A stretch of 64,000 bases of DNA from NCBI GenBank assembly GCA_028023455.1, contig JAQFVV010012441.1:3411911-3475910 (forward strand). The letters are read 5' to 3'. The DNA comes from Epiperipatus broadwayi. Taxonomy: Eukaryota > Onychophora > Udeonychophora > Euonychophora > Peripatidae. This document shows, in pieces, positions 47,870-60,904 of the stretch (position 1 is its first letter; each line of letters begins with the position of its first letter). The translations under genes were made by a program, and so were the position numbers. The notes under the pieces were generated by a model. It was given only the letters and a program-made list of their open reading frames with translations. It made no database searches and was not told the origin of the DNA.

Positions 47870-50800
47870 TTTTTATAAATTTCTAATTTTTGTTCACTGT
47901 TGTTTTCAATAGGCAAGGATACTTAAAATTATAAATTTGAAGATGAACGAGTACAGAATGCAAATTAATCTGATTTTTTTCCCTTGTCATTTACCAATGG
48001 TAGCATTTTCAATAAGTTTATTAGACTACATTTTAATCTGATAATTGTGATATTAAGTTTGAACTACACAAAATAATAATTAAAATAAATATATATTAAG
48101 AAATATTTAATATATTTATCAATGATCTTCCAAAAACAATGCAAGAAATTAATTTACATTGATGACAAGTCTTTGATTTTATAAAAGACTCTTCATAGAA
48201 ATAGAAAAGAATGTAAAAACTTTGTCATTATATTTCAAGGACTAAAATCATATTCCTAATCTCACAAAAATAATACCCATAATTTTTTATTTAAATACCA
48301 CAAAAACATATTGTAAATTGAAATATAACTTTGCCTTATGTTATTTGGAAGTAACCATGAAACATCATCTAACTTATTTTCCTCATTGAAGGTTATCTTT
48401 GTTGGAAAACTAGCTCTTCTTTGCTCATTAATTTGTGAATACTATGTTCCATTTTGAAAAAAGTGTGCTCATATCAAAATTTTTACATACTCAAATGTTA
48501 CTATGAAAAATAGTATTGTTACTTTCTAATCTATCCCTTTGCAATGGTTTTCTATCCTTTTATTTATTTTCCACCATATAAAATATAGAAAAGTGGTAAT
48601 CACATTAGACATACTATTAATTCAATATATATCATCACTCAAGATATTCCTCAAATAAAAATTTCATTTCTTGATGCTAAATCAAGCCCTCTTGTACCAT
48701 TGAAAAATTTTGTTCAATGTCATAAATTATTACATTTCTTTTTGTTACATTTTTATTTACCATTGTCAAACTCACTCCACTCACAACTATGACACCATTC
48801 ACCTCAGATAAATACAATAATGATTATTACTAATCATTTTTTAAACAAGATTATCTCTAGCACAGATATAAACTTTAAACCTCAGTTAAAGATTAATATA
48901 TCTGATTTTAAACATACATACATGGAGTTATTCACCTTAACTTTTCCCATGTGTAATATCTTTATAGATATATTAAACAACCTCCATACTTTCCCATTCT
49001 TTTTAAATTCATATAAATAAAGATATAAAAAACAAATGACTCCCAAGATGGATTTAATGCTGAACCAGCACTCATCATTCCTTTTTGTATATCCAGTAAG
49101 AAAGCCAACTGATCTTAGGTATTAGAGGAATATCATCAATAGATTCAGACATTCATAAATGATATGCATATCCATTTTAAAAATGGAATTTAATAACTTT
49201 GTCTTAAGTAATCAGACAAACAAAACCTATGAATTGCATAAGAGGCAGAAATGAAAGACACCAAAATTCTCAGCCAAGCTGGAAAAAGTATCAGTATTTT
49301 ATTTAGTTTCATACTCTAATTATTGGTGCTGCAAAAAGATGCTTACATGGTTTTTTATATTACATGCAAGCTAAGATTGCATGACCAAAGATCAAGAACA
49401 CTTTTCCAGTACAGAAAAGTTACACATTTTGAAGAAGTCTTTTGTAAATAAGTTTATGGTGAAATTCTAAATATAAGAAAATAAATAGTATTGAGAAGTG
49501 AGAATAGATTTAAAAATCTAACACTGATGGTAGGAAATAAATGATTAAATGGCATTATGCTCAGGATTAGGTGTGAAAACTCATATGAAGTTCAAGCACC
49601 AGAAGAAACATCCTTGAACCTCAGAATCTGCCACTCTGCTATTGCTCTAATCTATGTAGGCCATATTTCATGAATTTCTAAGCAATAAAGCTTTCAATTA
49701 TTTGTTTCTCTGATGCTGATTAAGTGATTTGGATATTGCACATTTTTTACCTTTATCATTAATCTTTCATTAGACATAAATACTATATAGGTATACTCAT
49801 AAAAAAAATAATGCTGGAGTAACTTTATAAAATTTACTGCACTAATATTAATTGTAATACCAACAAATATTACATAACTAAATGAATTGCCTTGGGTTCA
49901 AAATCTTAAGATTTCTTGAATATCAAACTTATACAAGTGAATTAAATGTATATAAGCTTTGAACTTTACGTTTCTGTAGATGAAGGCAAAAAAAATAAAT
50001 ATGCAGCAATAACATACAGTGGTCTTTGATTACTCAATTTTGCAGCAGATGGCTCTGGAATCAGATGAAGAGAAGTACTTTTAAAGCAATATCAATTATA
50101 TAAATTTTAAATCAAGTTAATATTGTTGCATACATAGACACAAACACAGATTTTTAAACATTGTTATAATAAAAGCAATATGATTTTATCAAAATCATAC
50201 AAAATTTTAATTGGAATATATTTCATGTACATTTTAAAAATTGAAAAAAATAATAGTTTGGTTATATTATAACCGTTTCTGCCCCTAGGATTTTTATATT
50301 TTCTTTATTTCATCATCGATTTATTTAATTTCCTTTTCTTAAAAAAAAAAGAAAGAAAAAGCTAGAGAGATTAAAGGAAACATCAATTTAGTAAAATTCG
50401 ACGAGCTAGTTTCATTATTTAAGCTATAACTAAATTTACCAATGCAATTTTCATTTTCTTGTTGTTTGTCATTGAAGTCACCGATAATAATTTTATTAAG
50501 TTTTTTTTTTTTACTTTTCAGGTAATTGTTGAACACCTTTCTAAAATTACTTCAACTTTCCCATCATCTGAGTGATTTGAAGAGGAAAATTGTTATTAAT
50601 TTGATCACGGTAACTGGAAAGCTATTTACTTAATTATCCACTTACGTATCATCTATATATTTACTATTTCTGTTTGCTTATATCTATACAATCTTCGGCT
50701 TGTCTACCTATTTATGTATTATAACAATAGATAAAAATGTAAACAGCCTTTAATAAACCTCTTCATTGTAAAAGTCCTTCAGGCACTGCTTTATAGAGAA

Positions 50801-51120
50801 ACAGCGAAGACTATTTCTCAGGCTAAACCTCTGGTGAAAAATAATGATTCAACCCTTTTTTATTTAACTTCCGAATAACTAGATTAATTGATAAGGATAC
50901 TACTAACAGAAAAAAATTTGGTTGTTTAGAGTTACTTAAAAAAAAAATTATCAAAATTTGAAGCCTAGGTCATGCCTATATAAGATGGAATGGTGGTGTT
51001 AATTGTAATACCACTAGGCCCTTATCATATGTAATTAATATCAAAAAGGTTATTCAACATCATGTATTATTTAGAAGACAAGCATAACATTTTATGATTC
51101 TTTTCATGCATCCTATATAT
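47870..51120. other. AT-rich intergenic DNA
   Basis: No gene is supported. A phrase CATGAATTTCTAAGCAATAA at about 49669 is closely repeated at about 42281 (ATGAATTTCTAAGCAATAAA), possibly the tail of an old dispersed repeat. Around 49060 TGCTGAACCAGCACTCATCA resembles the core of foldback family F1. Confidence 0.35.
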
Positions 51121-51127
51121 ATATATA

Positions 51128-51480
51128 CTTAGAAGGGATTTAAACAGATCTTCAAGTTCCCTACAGCTATTTAATCTTGAACAACCAGTACACACGATCA
51201 CATACGTGTGTAAAAGGGTAAATGATCTCCACTATACATATTTGGTATCTTAATATAAACTGAGTACTGATTATATATGTGTGTGTGGTAGATGATGATC
51301 TGGACCAACTGATGAATGCTGGCTTAGCATGAAATATTTATATTGAAGATCAACTGTACTATCTTCTTCACATGTGTATTGGTTGTATAAGATGGAGTGG
51401 ATAACTGTAGGGAGCTTGAAAGTCTGAGTTCAAATACCTTCTAATGACATTATGTTCAGTATAGTAATATACTTGCATTT
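51128..51480. mobile_element. Foldback MITE, family F1, second copy
   Basis: Inverted ends share TTAGAAGG.ATTT.AA, TTCAAG.TCCCTACAG and AACCA.TACACA. The core has ATGATCTGGACCAACTGATG and the right terminus TTCAGTATAGTAATATACTTG, all as in 25096-25892. A simple, un-nested member that helps define the family's limits. Confidence 0.8.
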
Positions 51481-51991
51481 AAATATTATATATATATATG
51501 CATATATCATAATGATATTTAAAATTTCATATCAGGTTGCCACATATGTAAGTGTAATATACTAACATTAAGAAGTGATCAGTTAATAACTGTTGATATG
51601 ATGATGATTACATATGATCAATTTTGTACATCAGATCTCTCACAGTAAAATAAAGTAGAATTAAATATAAGCATGAATAAATATATAGCAGTTAAAAGAC
51701 AATTTTTATATACATAGCAAGGTGCCATCTTTCCTTTAAATAAGAGAATTAATCAGAAAATCCTTCACACCTTGGTAGGTGTAAACATAAATTCCTTCAA
51801 GTTATGAAAACATAAGATCAAAATATTATTAAATCACAGAGATATCAATCACATATACATAGAAGGATGTAGAATCAAAATTAAAAAATAAGATTGTATT
51901 TTTATCAACAAAATATTTCATTAATAAAAATAACAAATACTAAGAGTAACAATGTTGAAGGCTAAATGGGTTTGTAAGTAATCATTAAAAT

Positions 51992-52305
51992 CCATTCAAC
52001 ACTTAGTCAATCCCAATAACAATCAAGAATTTCAAACTGTTGTCAAGGCAACCTCCTTTTAACAATAAAGATGGAATCCCACTTTTATTAATAGTCTAAT
52101 ATACTTATTTAGACACTAAAGAGGTTTATTTAAACTTCTTTATATCAATTATTTCAATCTCTGTGGTCAACTTGCAATCTTTAGTGTCTATATAAGTATA
52201 TTAGTCCATTAATAAAGGTGAAATTCCATCTTTATTGTTAAAAGGATGTTGCCTTGACAACAGTTGGAAATTGTTGATTGTTATTGCTATATAAGTGTTG
52301 ACTGG
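51992..52305. repeat. Foldback with about 130-bp arms
   Basis: Arms 51992-52122 and 52178-52305 are inverted copies, roughly 90% alike by eye. Shared words include AACTGTTGTCAAGGCAAC, CCTTTTAACAATAAAGATGG and TAGACACTAAAGA. The loop is 55 bases. Non-coding MITE-like unit. Confidence 0.85.
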
Positions 52306-52438
52306 TTTTTAAATAACTGCATATAATACTAATAATACACATCAATTTTACTGTAACATTTGTTCATATATGAACACTTGTACATATAAATGGGTAAAAC
52401 ATTACTATTTTCGAAAACAAAGTAAAAATAAATTTTAT

Positions 52439-52612
52439 TCTACTTTCACAAATAAAAATATGATAATTTTGTAATCAAATTCACAAAAAATCATTTAAGT
52501 AAATTTGCCAACAATGTCCAATTTTTTATATCAATTCTTTATTTATAAGTTTACTTAAATGATGTGTTAAGAATTTGATTTTGAATTATCATAATATTTT
52601 TATCTGTGAAAG
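52439..52612. repeat. Foldback with about 68-bp arms
   Basis: Arms 52439-52508 and 52548-52612 pair CTTTCACA.ATAAAAATA and TCATTTAAGTAAA with their complements, with indels in the middle. It lies directly after the previous foldback. Confidence 0.7.
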
Positions 52613-53156
52613 CTGATGAAAATTTATTTTTTACTCTTTATGTGAATAAAAGTTGTTGTTTTTTTAATTTTTTATTTATTTTCTACTTTTTAGTTTTGTA
52701 TATGTAAAACTGATTTAGTGAATCTGTTTTCAATGAATTATTCAGTTTTAAATTACAAGAATTTCCGCTAGTCACTGCTAGCATCAATGTTACATATAAA
52801 CTTAATTTTTGAGTAAAATTGTTTAACTCTAACAAAACTATATTGTCATAGGGAGTCATATATATATATGCAAAGTTCAAGATTGGGAAATGATTTGATT
52901 CAGACAAAGTAAGATAAATAAAAGGAAAAAAAATAAGCTTAACTGGTTATTAAAAATATTTAAATTGGTTCTAATTTGGTAGGCAGCAGAAAACCACTTT
53001 GGTTTAATTTATTTTTCAAAATATTTAAAATATAATGACATATCAATATTTGTAAATACATACAATTCACAAAACAGCAAATAATTAAACACAAATTAAA
53101 ATGCAAAACAAATTAGATATCAACAATCTGGAATTTCTAACCTAGGCTTTTTTAAA

Positions 53157-53257
53157 AATTCAATCTGTTAATAGGTTTAATAAAAAAAATTTCTTTGCAT
53201 AAGAATTTTTGGTAATCATCTGAACTCTGGGCACAGCCACCTGATGACATTATTTAT
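53157..53257 (+). repeat. Outer inverted repeat, left copy
   Basis: AATCTGTTAA, an interrupted stretch, then GGTAATCATCTGAA.TCTGGGCACAGCC match the complement of 60905-60980. The copies bracket the giant palindrome and both its flanks. They could be the termini of a larger element into which other DNA was inserted, or the limits of an inverted duplication. Confidence 0.7.
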
Positions 53258-53640
53258 GTGTCAAAACACACAAAAATGTCATTTCTGTGGCTGGCCTTAC
53301 AGCTAATAACATTTATATTGTATTAACCCATTGCTAGGCTGCTTTACATGACATTGCACAAAAATATTACAGCCTGTTTTTTGCATCAAAACTATTTACG
53401 TGTATTTGTTCTATTCATAGTTGATTACCGTATCGCTTGAGGGTGTTTGAAATTGAAGTCGGTAAAACTTTTCAAATCTCCATAATAGAGTAATGTCATT
53501 TATATTTAAATAATGTTAATTACTAATAATTGTCATATGGTCTCCACCCTTTTCTAAAAAAATGTTAATATGTAAAAACATGCTTCGACAAAGCTCACGT
53601 GCTAAGTCACGTTTCAGCATGGAAAATATACAAGACCAAG

Positions 53641-56600
53641 GTACCTGTGACTTTTGACCCATGTGGTCACCAGAGGCACTGGTCAGGGTCAACCGCAGAA
53701 ATACTTAGAGTAGGGACCCCAAATGCAGCATTGCAAATTCCATCCGAAAGGTGGCGCTGTTCACAATGTGTAAGCACAGGAACATTCCAACCAGCTGGCT
53801 TGGTGCTGGTCACAGTGCGTAAGCCCATTTAGCTTACATTGTCTGCTACCAGCAGATACCAAGAACCTAGGTGGCGCTGATTGCTATAAACACATCTAGC
53901 TTATGTGTCATCTGCTAACAGCAACTACCAAGATTCTAGCCCACTATGTGGCACTGTTTCTCCATGGTTACACACGGAAAAACTACGCACTGATAGAGTT
54001 TATGTGCATAGTACTTAAAATATGAATGGCATATAATGTACAGGTGTGATTAATTAAGAAGCTACAACTACTTAAATATTCTTTCAAGCAATAGTATCAC
54101 ATGCTATTTCACAGTTTTATAAATGGATGTATTTTTAAATTATTATTATTATTTTTTTAATTATTTACTCTATGTCAAAATGTTATATATAAGTCGAGCG
54201 GTGAAATTTGCTATCATGGCTGCTTGAATGGCATCATAGATTTACATACGAAAGTACGCTATAATTAGACAGGTTTGATAAAATTATCGCGTAGAAATCC
54301 TCATAATTATTCATAAAATATTTTATTAATCTATAAGTCAATTTTAAATTTAAAAATCGATCTTTTTTTTTAATTATTTACTCTAAAGTGTTTTTTTTTT
54401 TTAATTAAAAAAAATGTAATTTTTACGACAATCGGTTTTTTTTTAAAAAAAAAAAAGTTAATTTTTCCCCCCTTCTTTCAAAACTAGAGACATTCCAAAG
54501 AGGGACTTTACTAATGAATAGCTACGGTCAATTAGTGAATTGGATTGATTTAATGAGACAGAAACTGATATATGATGAATTATATTTATTGACAATTTCA
54601 TATATACTTGATATAATCCATTACTTAGCATTGGATAATGCACACAGGCATTTTATTTACTAAACAACATTACTCTAGGCCATTTAACAAAATAAATTTG
54701 TGGCTATTATTTAATTGCGCTAATTTTATGCTATATAATAAATCACTACATTCCACTTATTAGTTATGCCCTTTCATCATCAGTTCGAGTGGCTATTATA
54801 CATGTAATCAAACCAAGTCTGGAGTGAAGTTTAATAATACATCCGATTATGATAAATTTATATATTAAATATGGGCATATAAAGCCTCACAGATAGCTTT
54901 AGATCGAACGGGTTTTCAAGAATGCTTCTGTTCAATGCCGAAGATTGCATATTATGGAGATAGAGTTGGCTATAAAGATTTTACTAATATGCTATGCACA
55001 AGTAAAATATAATAATAAAGTGGCTCCATCTTATATATATATAAAAAAAACAGCACAACGATAAAATATTGATAAATTTCACATCCGCCAAGCTGAAGTA
55101 TATTATAAATTAAATACCATACATTAAATGAACACTAGTTTTGTCCGCTTGATTAAAAGAGCCAACTCTTCTGTAGCATGAGAAATACATATATGCTACT
55201 GATGGGAATATATATATATATACAAACTTTACTTTATCCGGTTCAATCTCTTAGTTATGTATAATTAATAAACTTTTAAAGGGAGAAAGTATATTTAAGG
55301 GACTTACGAATACTTTAATAAGAAAATATACTTATGATTACACTCCAGGCTAGTTTAATCTTTAGTAACATAATAATTAAAGGTTGAAAGTTTGGATTTA
55401 TAAGCCACATTTTATATTTACATTAATTATTTACTAAATGACAAAATAATAACGAGCACAAAGGATCTCCATTATTTATAAATTAGGGGTTCGAAACGGA
55501 GCGCTAAATGATGCTATAATTAATACAATACGAAGATTTTAAATAATATCTTCAAAAAGTATATATTTCGTAACTAAATGCGCGCCGTTTCGAGACAGGC
55601 ATAATTAATAATAACTAAAATAAGCAAGAGAGAAATAAATATAACTGCAGTGATTAAGTTATATAGCAAAACAAGAAGTTAATAAAGGAAATTAACAAAA
55701 GTATGTCATTTATAGAATTGAAATATTATTGATAAGACAATTTAGAAAGAGTTTACAATATAGTTAGCTAATCTGATTTTGAAGCAATAATGATTATTTT
55801 GAATTTTACACAGAGCTCTGAGATTTTAATAATTTTAAAAGAGATACTCGAGCTGGAATGAAGGTGAGTTCTTTGGCGGCTTATGGCAGCTTCTCTTTAG
55901 TTGGGAGACAATTTAAGATGGTATTCCTATAGCTGGAGTTGGGGTAGTTGAATTTAAGTTCTTTTAATGGCTTATGGCATCTTCTATTTATTATAAGCTT
56001 GTTAAGGCAATGTTGGTGGTTGCTCCAGCCTTGGATGGATCAAATTCTGACATTCCATCACGGCAAAGGCAACAAATTCTTGCCTGACTAGCAGGCCATA
56101 AATAAATTAACAAATTTTCAGCTTCTCGTAGTAACAGCTCTTCAAAAGCAAGATGGAATATCTTTTCCGCTAGCCTATTTATATATTTCCACCTCAGGAC
56201 CAATCGACTTTTAATTAAACAAAATCATATAATCTAATTTCTACTACTGATAAAGTCTCCGAGGTGTTATTTTTAATTTACTTAAAAAAATTATTAAAAT
56301 ATATAAATTATATAATTTTGATTCCGATTTCATTAATTAAATTTCTTTTTAGGTCTTACAAAATGTTATGGCTTAGCAGATAGTAACGGTATTATGATTT
56401 AATGATAACATCTTTTGTTGAAACAAATTCAATCAGTAAACTAGAGTTTACGTTTACCCCAGGTGCGGTCACTAATTGATTTCTTGTTTACACAAAATTC
56501 CCATTTTTAATTATAAACCGATGACTTTTATTTTAACTAGATATAAATAACTTTTAACATATTTTCTTTATATTGTTTATTTTTAAAAAAGCAAATTTGA

Positions 56601-56751
56601 CAGATCTTATAAAAAAATACTTTAGTTTCAGTTATATCTATTAAACTTTAAATCAGAAAACCGTAAATATATTATAAAGAAAACATTTTACATTATTTTT
56701 ATTTAATCTTAAATATTATATGTACAAATCATTATGCCATAATTTCATGGT
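53641..56751. repeat. Left arm of the 6.3 kb palindrome
   Basis: This 3.1 kb arm is an inverted copy of 56804-59953. It starts GTACCTGTGACTTTTGACCC, and near this outer end a unit of about 67 bp (AGCTTA...CTGCTA.CAGCA, ACCAAGA, then GTGGCGCTG or GTGGCACTG) occurs twice (from 53830 and 53897). A third GGTGGCGCTG lies at 53752. No ATG-initiated frame over 100 codons. Single substitutions and small indels separate the arms, fewest near the centre. Confidence 0.95.
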
Positions 56752-56803
56752 CAATTCTAAATTTTATATTTGTATTGTATTCATATGTGGATGGATAATT
56801 TAA
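56752..56803. other. Palindrome spacer
   Basis: The 52 bases between the arms have no internal symmetry that I can see. Confidence 0.9.
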
Positions 56804-59800
56804 ACCATGAAATTATGGCATAATGATTTGTACATATAATATTTAAGATTAAATAAAAATAATGTAAAATGTTTTCTTTATAATATATTTACGGTTTTCT
56901 GATTTAGAGTTTAATAAATATAACTGAAACTAAAGTATTTTTTTATAAGATCTGTCAAATTTGCTTTTTTTTAAATAAACAATATAAAGAAAATATGTTA
57001 AAAGTTATTTATATCTAGTTAAAATAAAAGTCATCAGTTTATAATTAAAAATGGGAATTTTGTGTAAACAAGAAATCAATTAGTGACCGCACCTGGGGTA
57101 AAAGTAAAATCTAGTTTACTGATTGAATTTGTTTCAACAAAAGATGTTATCATTAAATCATAATACCGTTACTATCTGCTAAGCCATAACATTTTATAAC
57201 ACCTAAAAAGAAATTTAATTAATGAAATCAGAATCAAAATTATATAATTTATATATTTTAATAATTTTTTTAAGTAAATTAAAAATAACACCTCGGAGAC
57301 TTTATCAGTAGTAGAAATTAGATTATATGATTTTGTTTAATTAAAAGTCGATTGGTCCTGAGATGGAAATATATAAATAGGCTAGTGGAAAAGATACTCC
57401 ATCTTGCTTTGGAAGAACTGTTACTACAAGAAGCTGAAAATTTGTTAATTTATCTATGGCCTGCTAGTCAGGCAAGAATTTGTTGCCTTTGCTATGATGG
57501 AACGTCAGAATTTGATCTATCCAAGGCCGGAGCAACAACCAATGTTGCCTTAACAAGCTTATAATAAATAGAAGATGCCATAAGCCGTTAAAAGAACTTA
57601 CCTTCATTCAAATTCAACTATGCCAACTCCAGCTATAGGAATACCATCTTAAATCATCTCCCAACTAAAGAGAAGATGCCATAAGCCACCAAAGAACTCA
57701 CTTTCGTTCCAGCTTGAGTATCTGTTTTAATATTATTAAAATTGCAGAACTCTGTGTAAAATTCAAAATAATCATTATTGCTTCAAAATCAGGTTAGCTA
57801 ACTATATTATAAACTCTTTCTAAATTGTCTTATCAATAATATTTCAATTCTATAAATGACGTACTTTTGTTAATTTCCTTTATTAACTTCTTGTTTTGCT
57901 ATATAACTTAATCACTGCAGTTATATTTATTTCTCTCTTGCTTATTTTAGTTATTATTAATTTAGTTACGAAATATATACTTTTTGAAGATATTATTTAA
58001 AATCTTCATATTGTATTAATTATAGCATCATTTAGCGCTCCGTTTCGAACCCCTAATTTATAAATAATGGAGATCCTTTGTGCTCATTATTATTTTGTCA
58101 TTTAGAAAATAATTAATGTAAATATAAAATGTGGCTTATAAATCCAAACTTTCAACCTTTAATTATTATGTTACTAAAGATTAAACTAGCCTGGAATGTA
58201 ATCATAAGTATATTTTTCTTATTAAAGTATTCGTAAGTCCCTTAAATATACTTTCTCCCTTTAAAAGTTTATTAATTATACATAACTAAGAGATTGAACG
58301 GGATAAAGTAAAGTTTGTGTATATATATATCCCTTCAGTAGCATATATGTATTTCTCATGCTACAGAAGAGTTGGCTCTTTTAATCAAGCTGACAAAACT
58401 AGTGTTCATTTAATGCATGGTATTTAATTTATAATATACTTCAGCTTGGCGGATGTGAAATTTATCAATATTTTATCGTTGTGCTGTTTTTTTATATATA
58501 TAAGATGGAGCCACTTTATTATTATATTTTACTTGTGCGTATCATATTAGTAAAATCTTTGTAGCCAACTCTACTTCCATAATATGCAATCTTCGGCGTT
58601 GAACAGAAGCATTCTTGAAAACCCGTTCGATCTGAAGCTATCTGTGAGGCTTTATATGCCCATGTTTAATATATAAATTTATCATAATCAGATGTATTAT
58701 TAAACTTCACTCCAGACTTGGTTTGATTACATGTATAATAGCCACTCGAACTGATGATGAAAGGGCATAACTAATAAGTGGAATGTAGTGATTTATTATA
58801 TAGCATAAAATTAGCGCAATTAAATAATAGCCACAAATTTATTTTGTTAAATGGCCTAGAGTAATGTTGTTTAGTAAATAAAATGCCTGTGTGCATTATC
58901 CAATGCTAAGTAATGGATTATATCAAGTATATATGAAATTGTCAATAAATATAATTCATCATATATCAGTTTCTGTCTCATTAAATCAATCCAATTCACT
59001 AATTGACCGTAGCTATTCATTAGTAAAGCCCCTATTAATTAAATATATTAGATTTTATCTTTGGAATGTCTCTAGTTTTGAAGGGGGGGGGGGATTAGCT
59101 TTTTTTTTTAAAAAAAAAAAACGATTGTTGTAAAAATTACATTTTTTTTTATTTAAAAAAAAACCGCTTTTAGAGTAAATAATTAAAAAAAAAAGATTGA
59201 TTTTTAAATTTAAAATTGACTTATAGATTAATAAAATATTTTATGAATAATTATGAGGATTTCTACACGATAATTTTATCAAACCTGTCTAATTATAGCG
59301 TACTTTCGTATGTAAATCTATGATGCCATTCAAGCGGCCATGATAGCAAATTTCACCGCTCGACTTATATATAACATTTTGACATAGAGTAAATAATTAA
59401 AAAAAAAAGATCGGTTTTTAAAAAAAAAAAAATTTAAAAATACATCCATTTATAAAACTGTGAAATAGCATGTGATACTATTAAGTTTGAAAAAATATTT
59501 AAATAGTTGTAGCTTCTTAATTAATCACACTTGTACATTATATGCCATTCATATTTTAAGTAGTATGTACATAAACTCTATCAGTGCGTAGTTTTTCCAT
59601 GTGTAACCATGGAGAAACAGCGCCATGTAGTGGGCTAGAATCTTGGTAGTCGCTGTTAGCAGACGATACATAAGCTAGATGTGTTTACGGCAATCAGCAC
59701 CACCTAGGTTCTTGGTATCTGCTGGTAGCATATGATGTAAGCTAAATGGGCTTACGCACTGTGACCAATGCCACCAAGTGGGCAGCTTTGCTGCCAGCCA

Positions 59801-59953
59801 GCTGGTGGAATGTTCCTGTGCTTTTGCATTGTGAACAGCGCCACCTTTTGGCTGTAATTTGCAATGCTGCCTTTGGGGCCCTACTCTAAGTATTTCTGTG
59901 GTTGACCCTGACCAGTGCCTCTGGTGACCACATGGGTCAAAAGTCACAAGTAC
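56804..59953. repeat. Right arm of the 6.3 kb palindrome
   Basis: Inverted copy of 53641-56751, ending GGGTCAAAAGTCACAAGTAC. It differs by a few percent. Examples are an extra stretch around 59030-59060, G-run and A-run expansions around 59081-59165, and about 28 extra bases around 59770-59800 in the outer repeat zone. Roughly nine mismatches are seen in the 400 bp nearest the centre. Non-coding. Confidence 0.95.
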
Positions 59954-59990
59954 CAAAATTGACAAGTATTTGGATTATCTTTTTTGCAAC

Positions 59991-60760
59991 GGGGTTAAAA
60001 TAAATGACTATTTTTGTTGACTTTTTGTTAATAATAACAAAGTATGAAAGCCTCCCCAAAAAGCAGTTTATTGTAGAAGGCAAAAAAAAAAAAGGTAATT
60101 CAAACGAAATATAAATAAAAGTAAAAAGTGAGAAAAAGTTGTTGAAAAAAAGAAAATTATTGACTTTTTGTTACAATTATTTTTCCGAGTGTGGGGTGGG
60201 GGTTTGAAAACAATTTTTTACCCCCAAAAAACACAAAATTTACTTTTGATTTAATAAGAAGAAAAACAATTTGGTCAACCCCCCCCCCCCCAAAAAAAAA
60301 GGTTGAATAAATTCAAAGCAATTCCCAAATAATTGCATTATATTTTTTCATCAGGGTTAAAACAAGTGGGGTTAAAATAAATAATTTTTTTTTTTTACTT
60401 TTTGTTAATAATAACAGTAGGAAAGCTCCCAAAAAAGTTGTTTATTGTAGAAGCCAAAAAAAAAAAATGCTAATTCAAATGAAATATAAATAAAAGTAAA
60501 AAGTGAAAAAAAGTTGTTTAAAAAAAAGGAAAAATTATTGAATTTTTATTACAATTATTGATCCGAGGGTGGGGGTGGGGTTTTCAAAACAATTTTTGAA
60601 CCCCCAACAACACAAGTTATATTTGATTTAATAATAAGAAAAACAATTTAGTCAACCAAAAAAAAAAAGGTAGAACAAAGTCGAAACAAATTCCAAATAA
60701 TTGTACCATTATATTTTTTCGGCGGGGTTAAAACAATTTTTTTCGTCGTGAAACAGTCCA
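59991..60760. repeat. Tandem repeat on the right flank of the palindrome
   Basis: Units beginning GGGGTTAAAA start at about 59991, 60368 and 60724 (period about 355-377 bp, the last one partial). Shared words include CTTTTTGTTAATAATAACA, GTTTATTGTAGAAG and AAATATAAATAAAAGTAAAA, and a GTGGGG.TGGGG tract. Poly(A), poly(C) and poly(G) runs vary in length. Non-coding. No counterpart exists on the left flank of the palindrome. Confidence 0.8.
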
Positions 60761-60904
60761 AAGTTTTAAAATTCAGAAAAATAAACACAAAATTTGTTGG
60801 ATAAAGAAAAATGTCCGGTTAAAAAAAAAACAATGAAAATGAATATAAAAATTTGTTTAATCAAAAAAAAACAAACACATTCTTTAAAAGAAGTTGCGGT
60901 GGCC

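Noticed and set aside
53599-53832. Open frame at the outer end of the palindrome, matched by one at 59675-59965 on the minus strand
   Set aside because: The similarity follows from the inverted repeat. The frame is disrupted differently in each arm (insertion of about 28 bp, frame change) and shows no family motif.
54458-59133. Paired frames (54458-54643 minus, 58891-59133 plus) beginning HYPMLSNGLYQVY
   Set aside because: Another mirror pair of palindrome arm sequence. Both start at GTG, their C-terminal parts differ, and one runs into poly(A)-encoded Lys.
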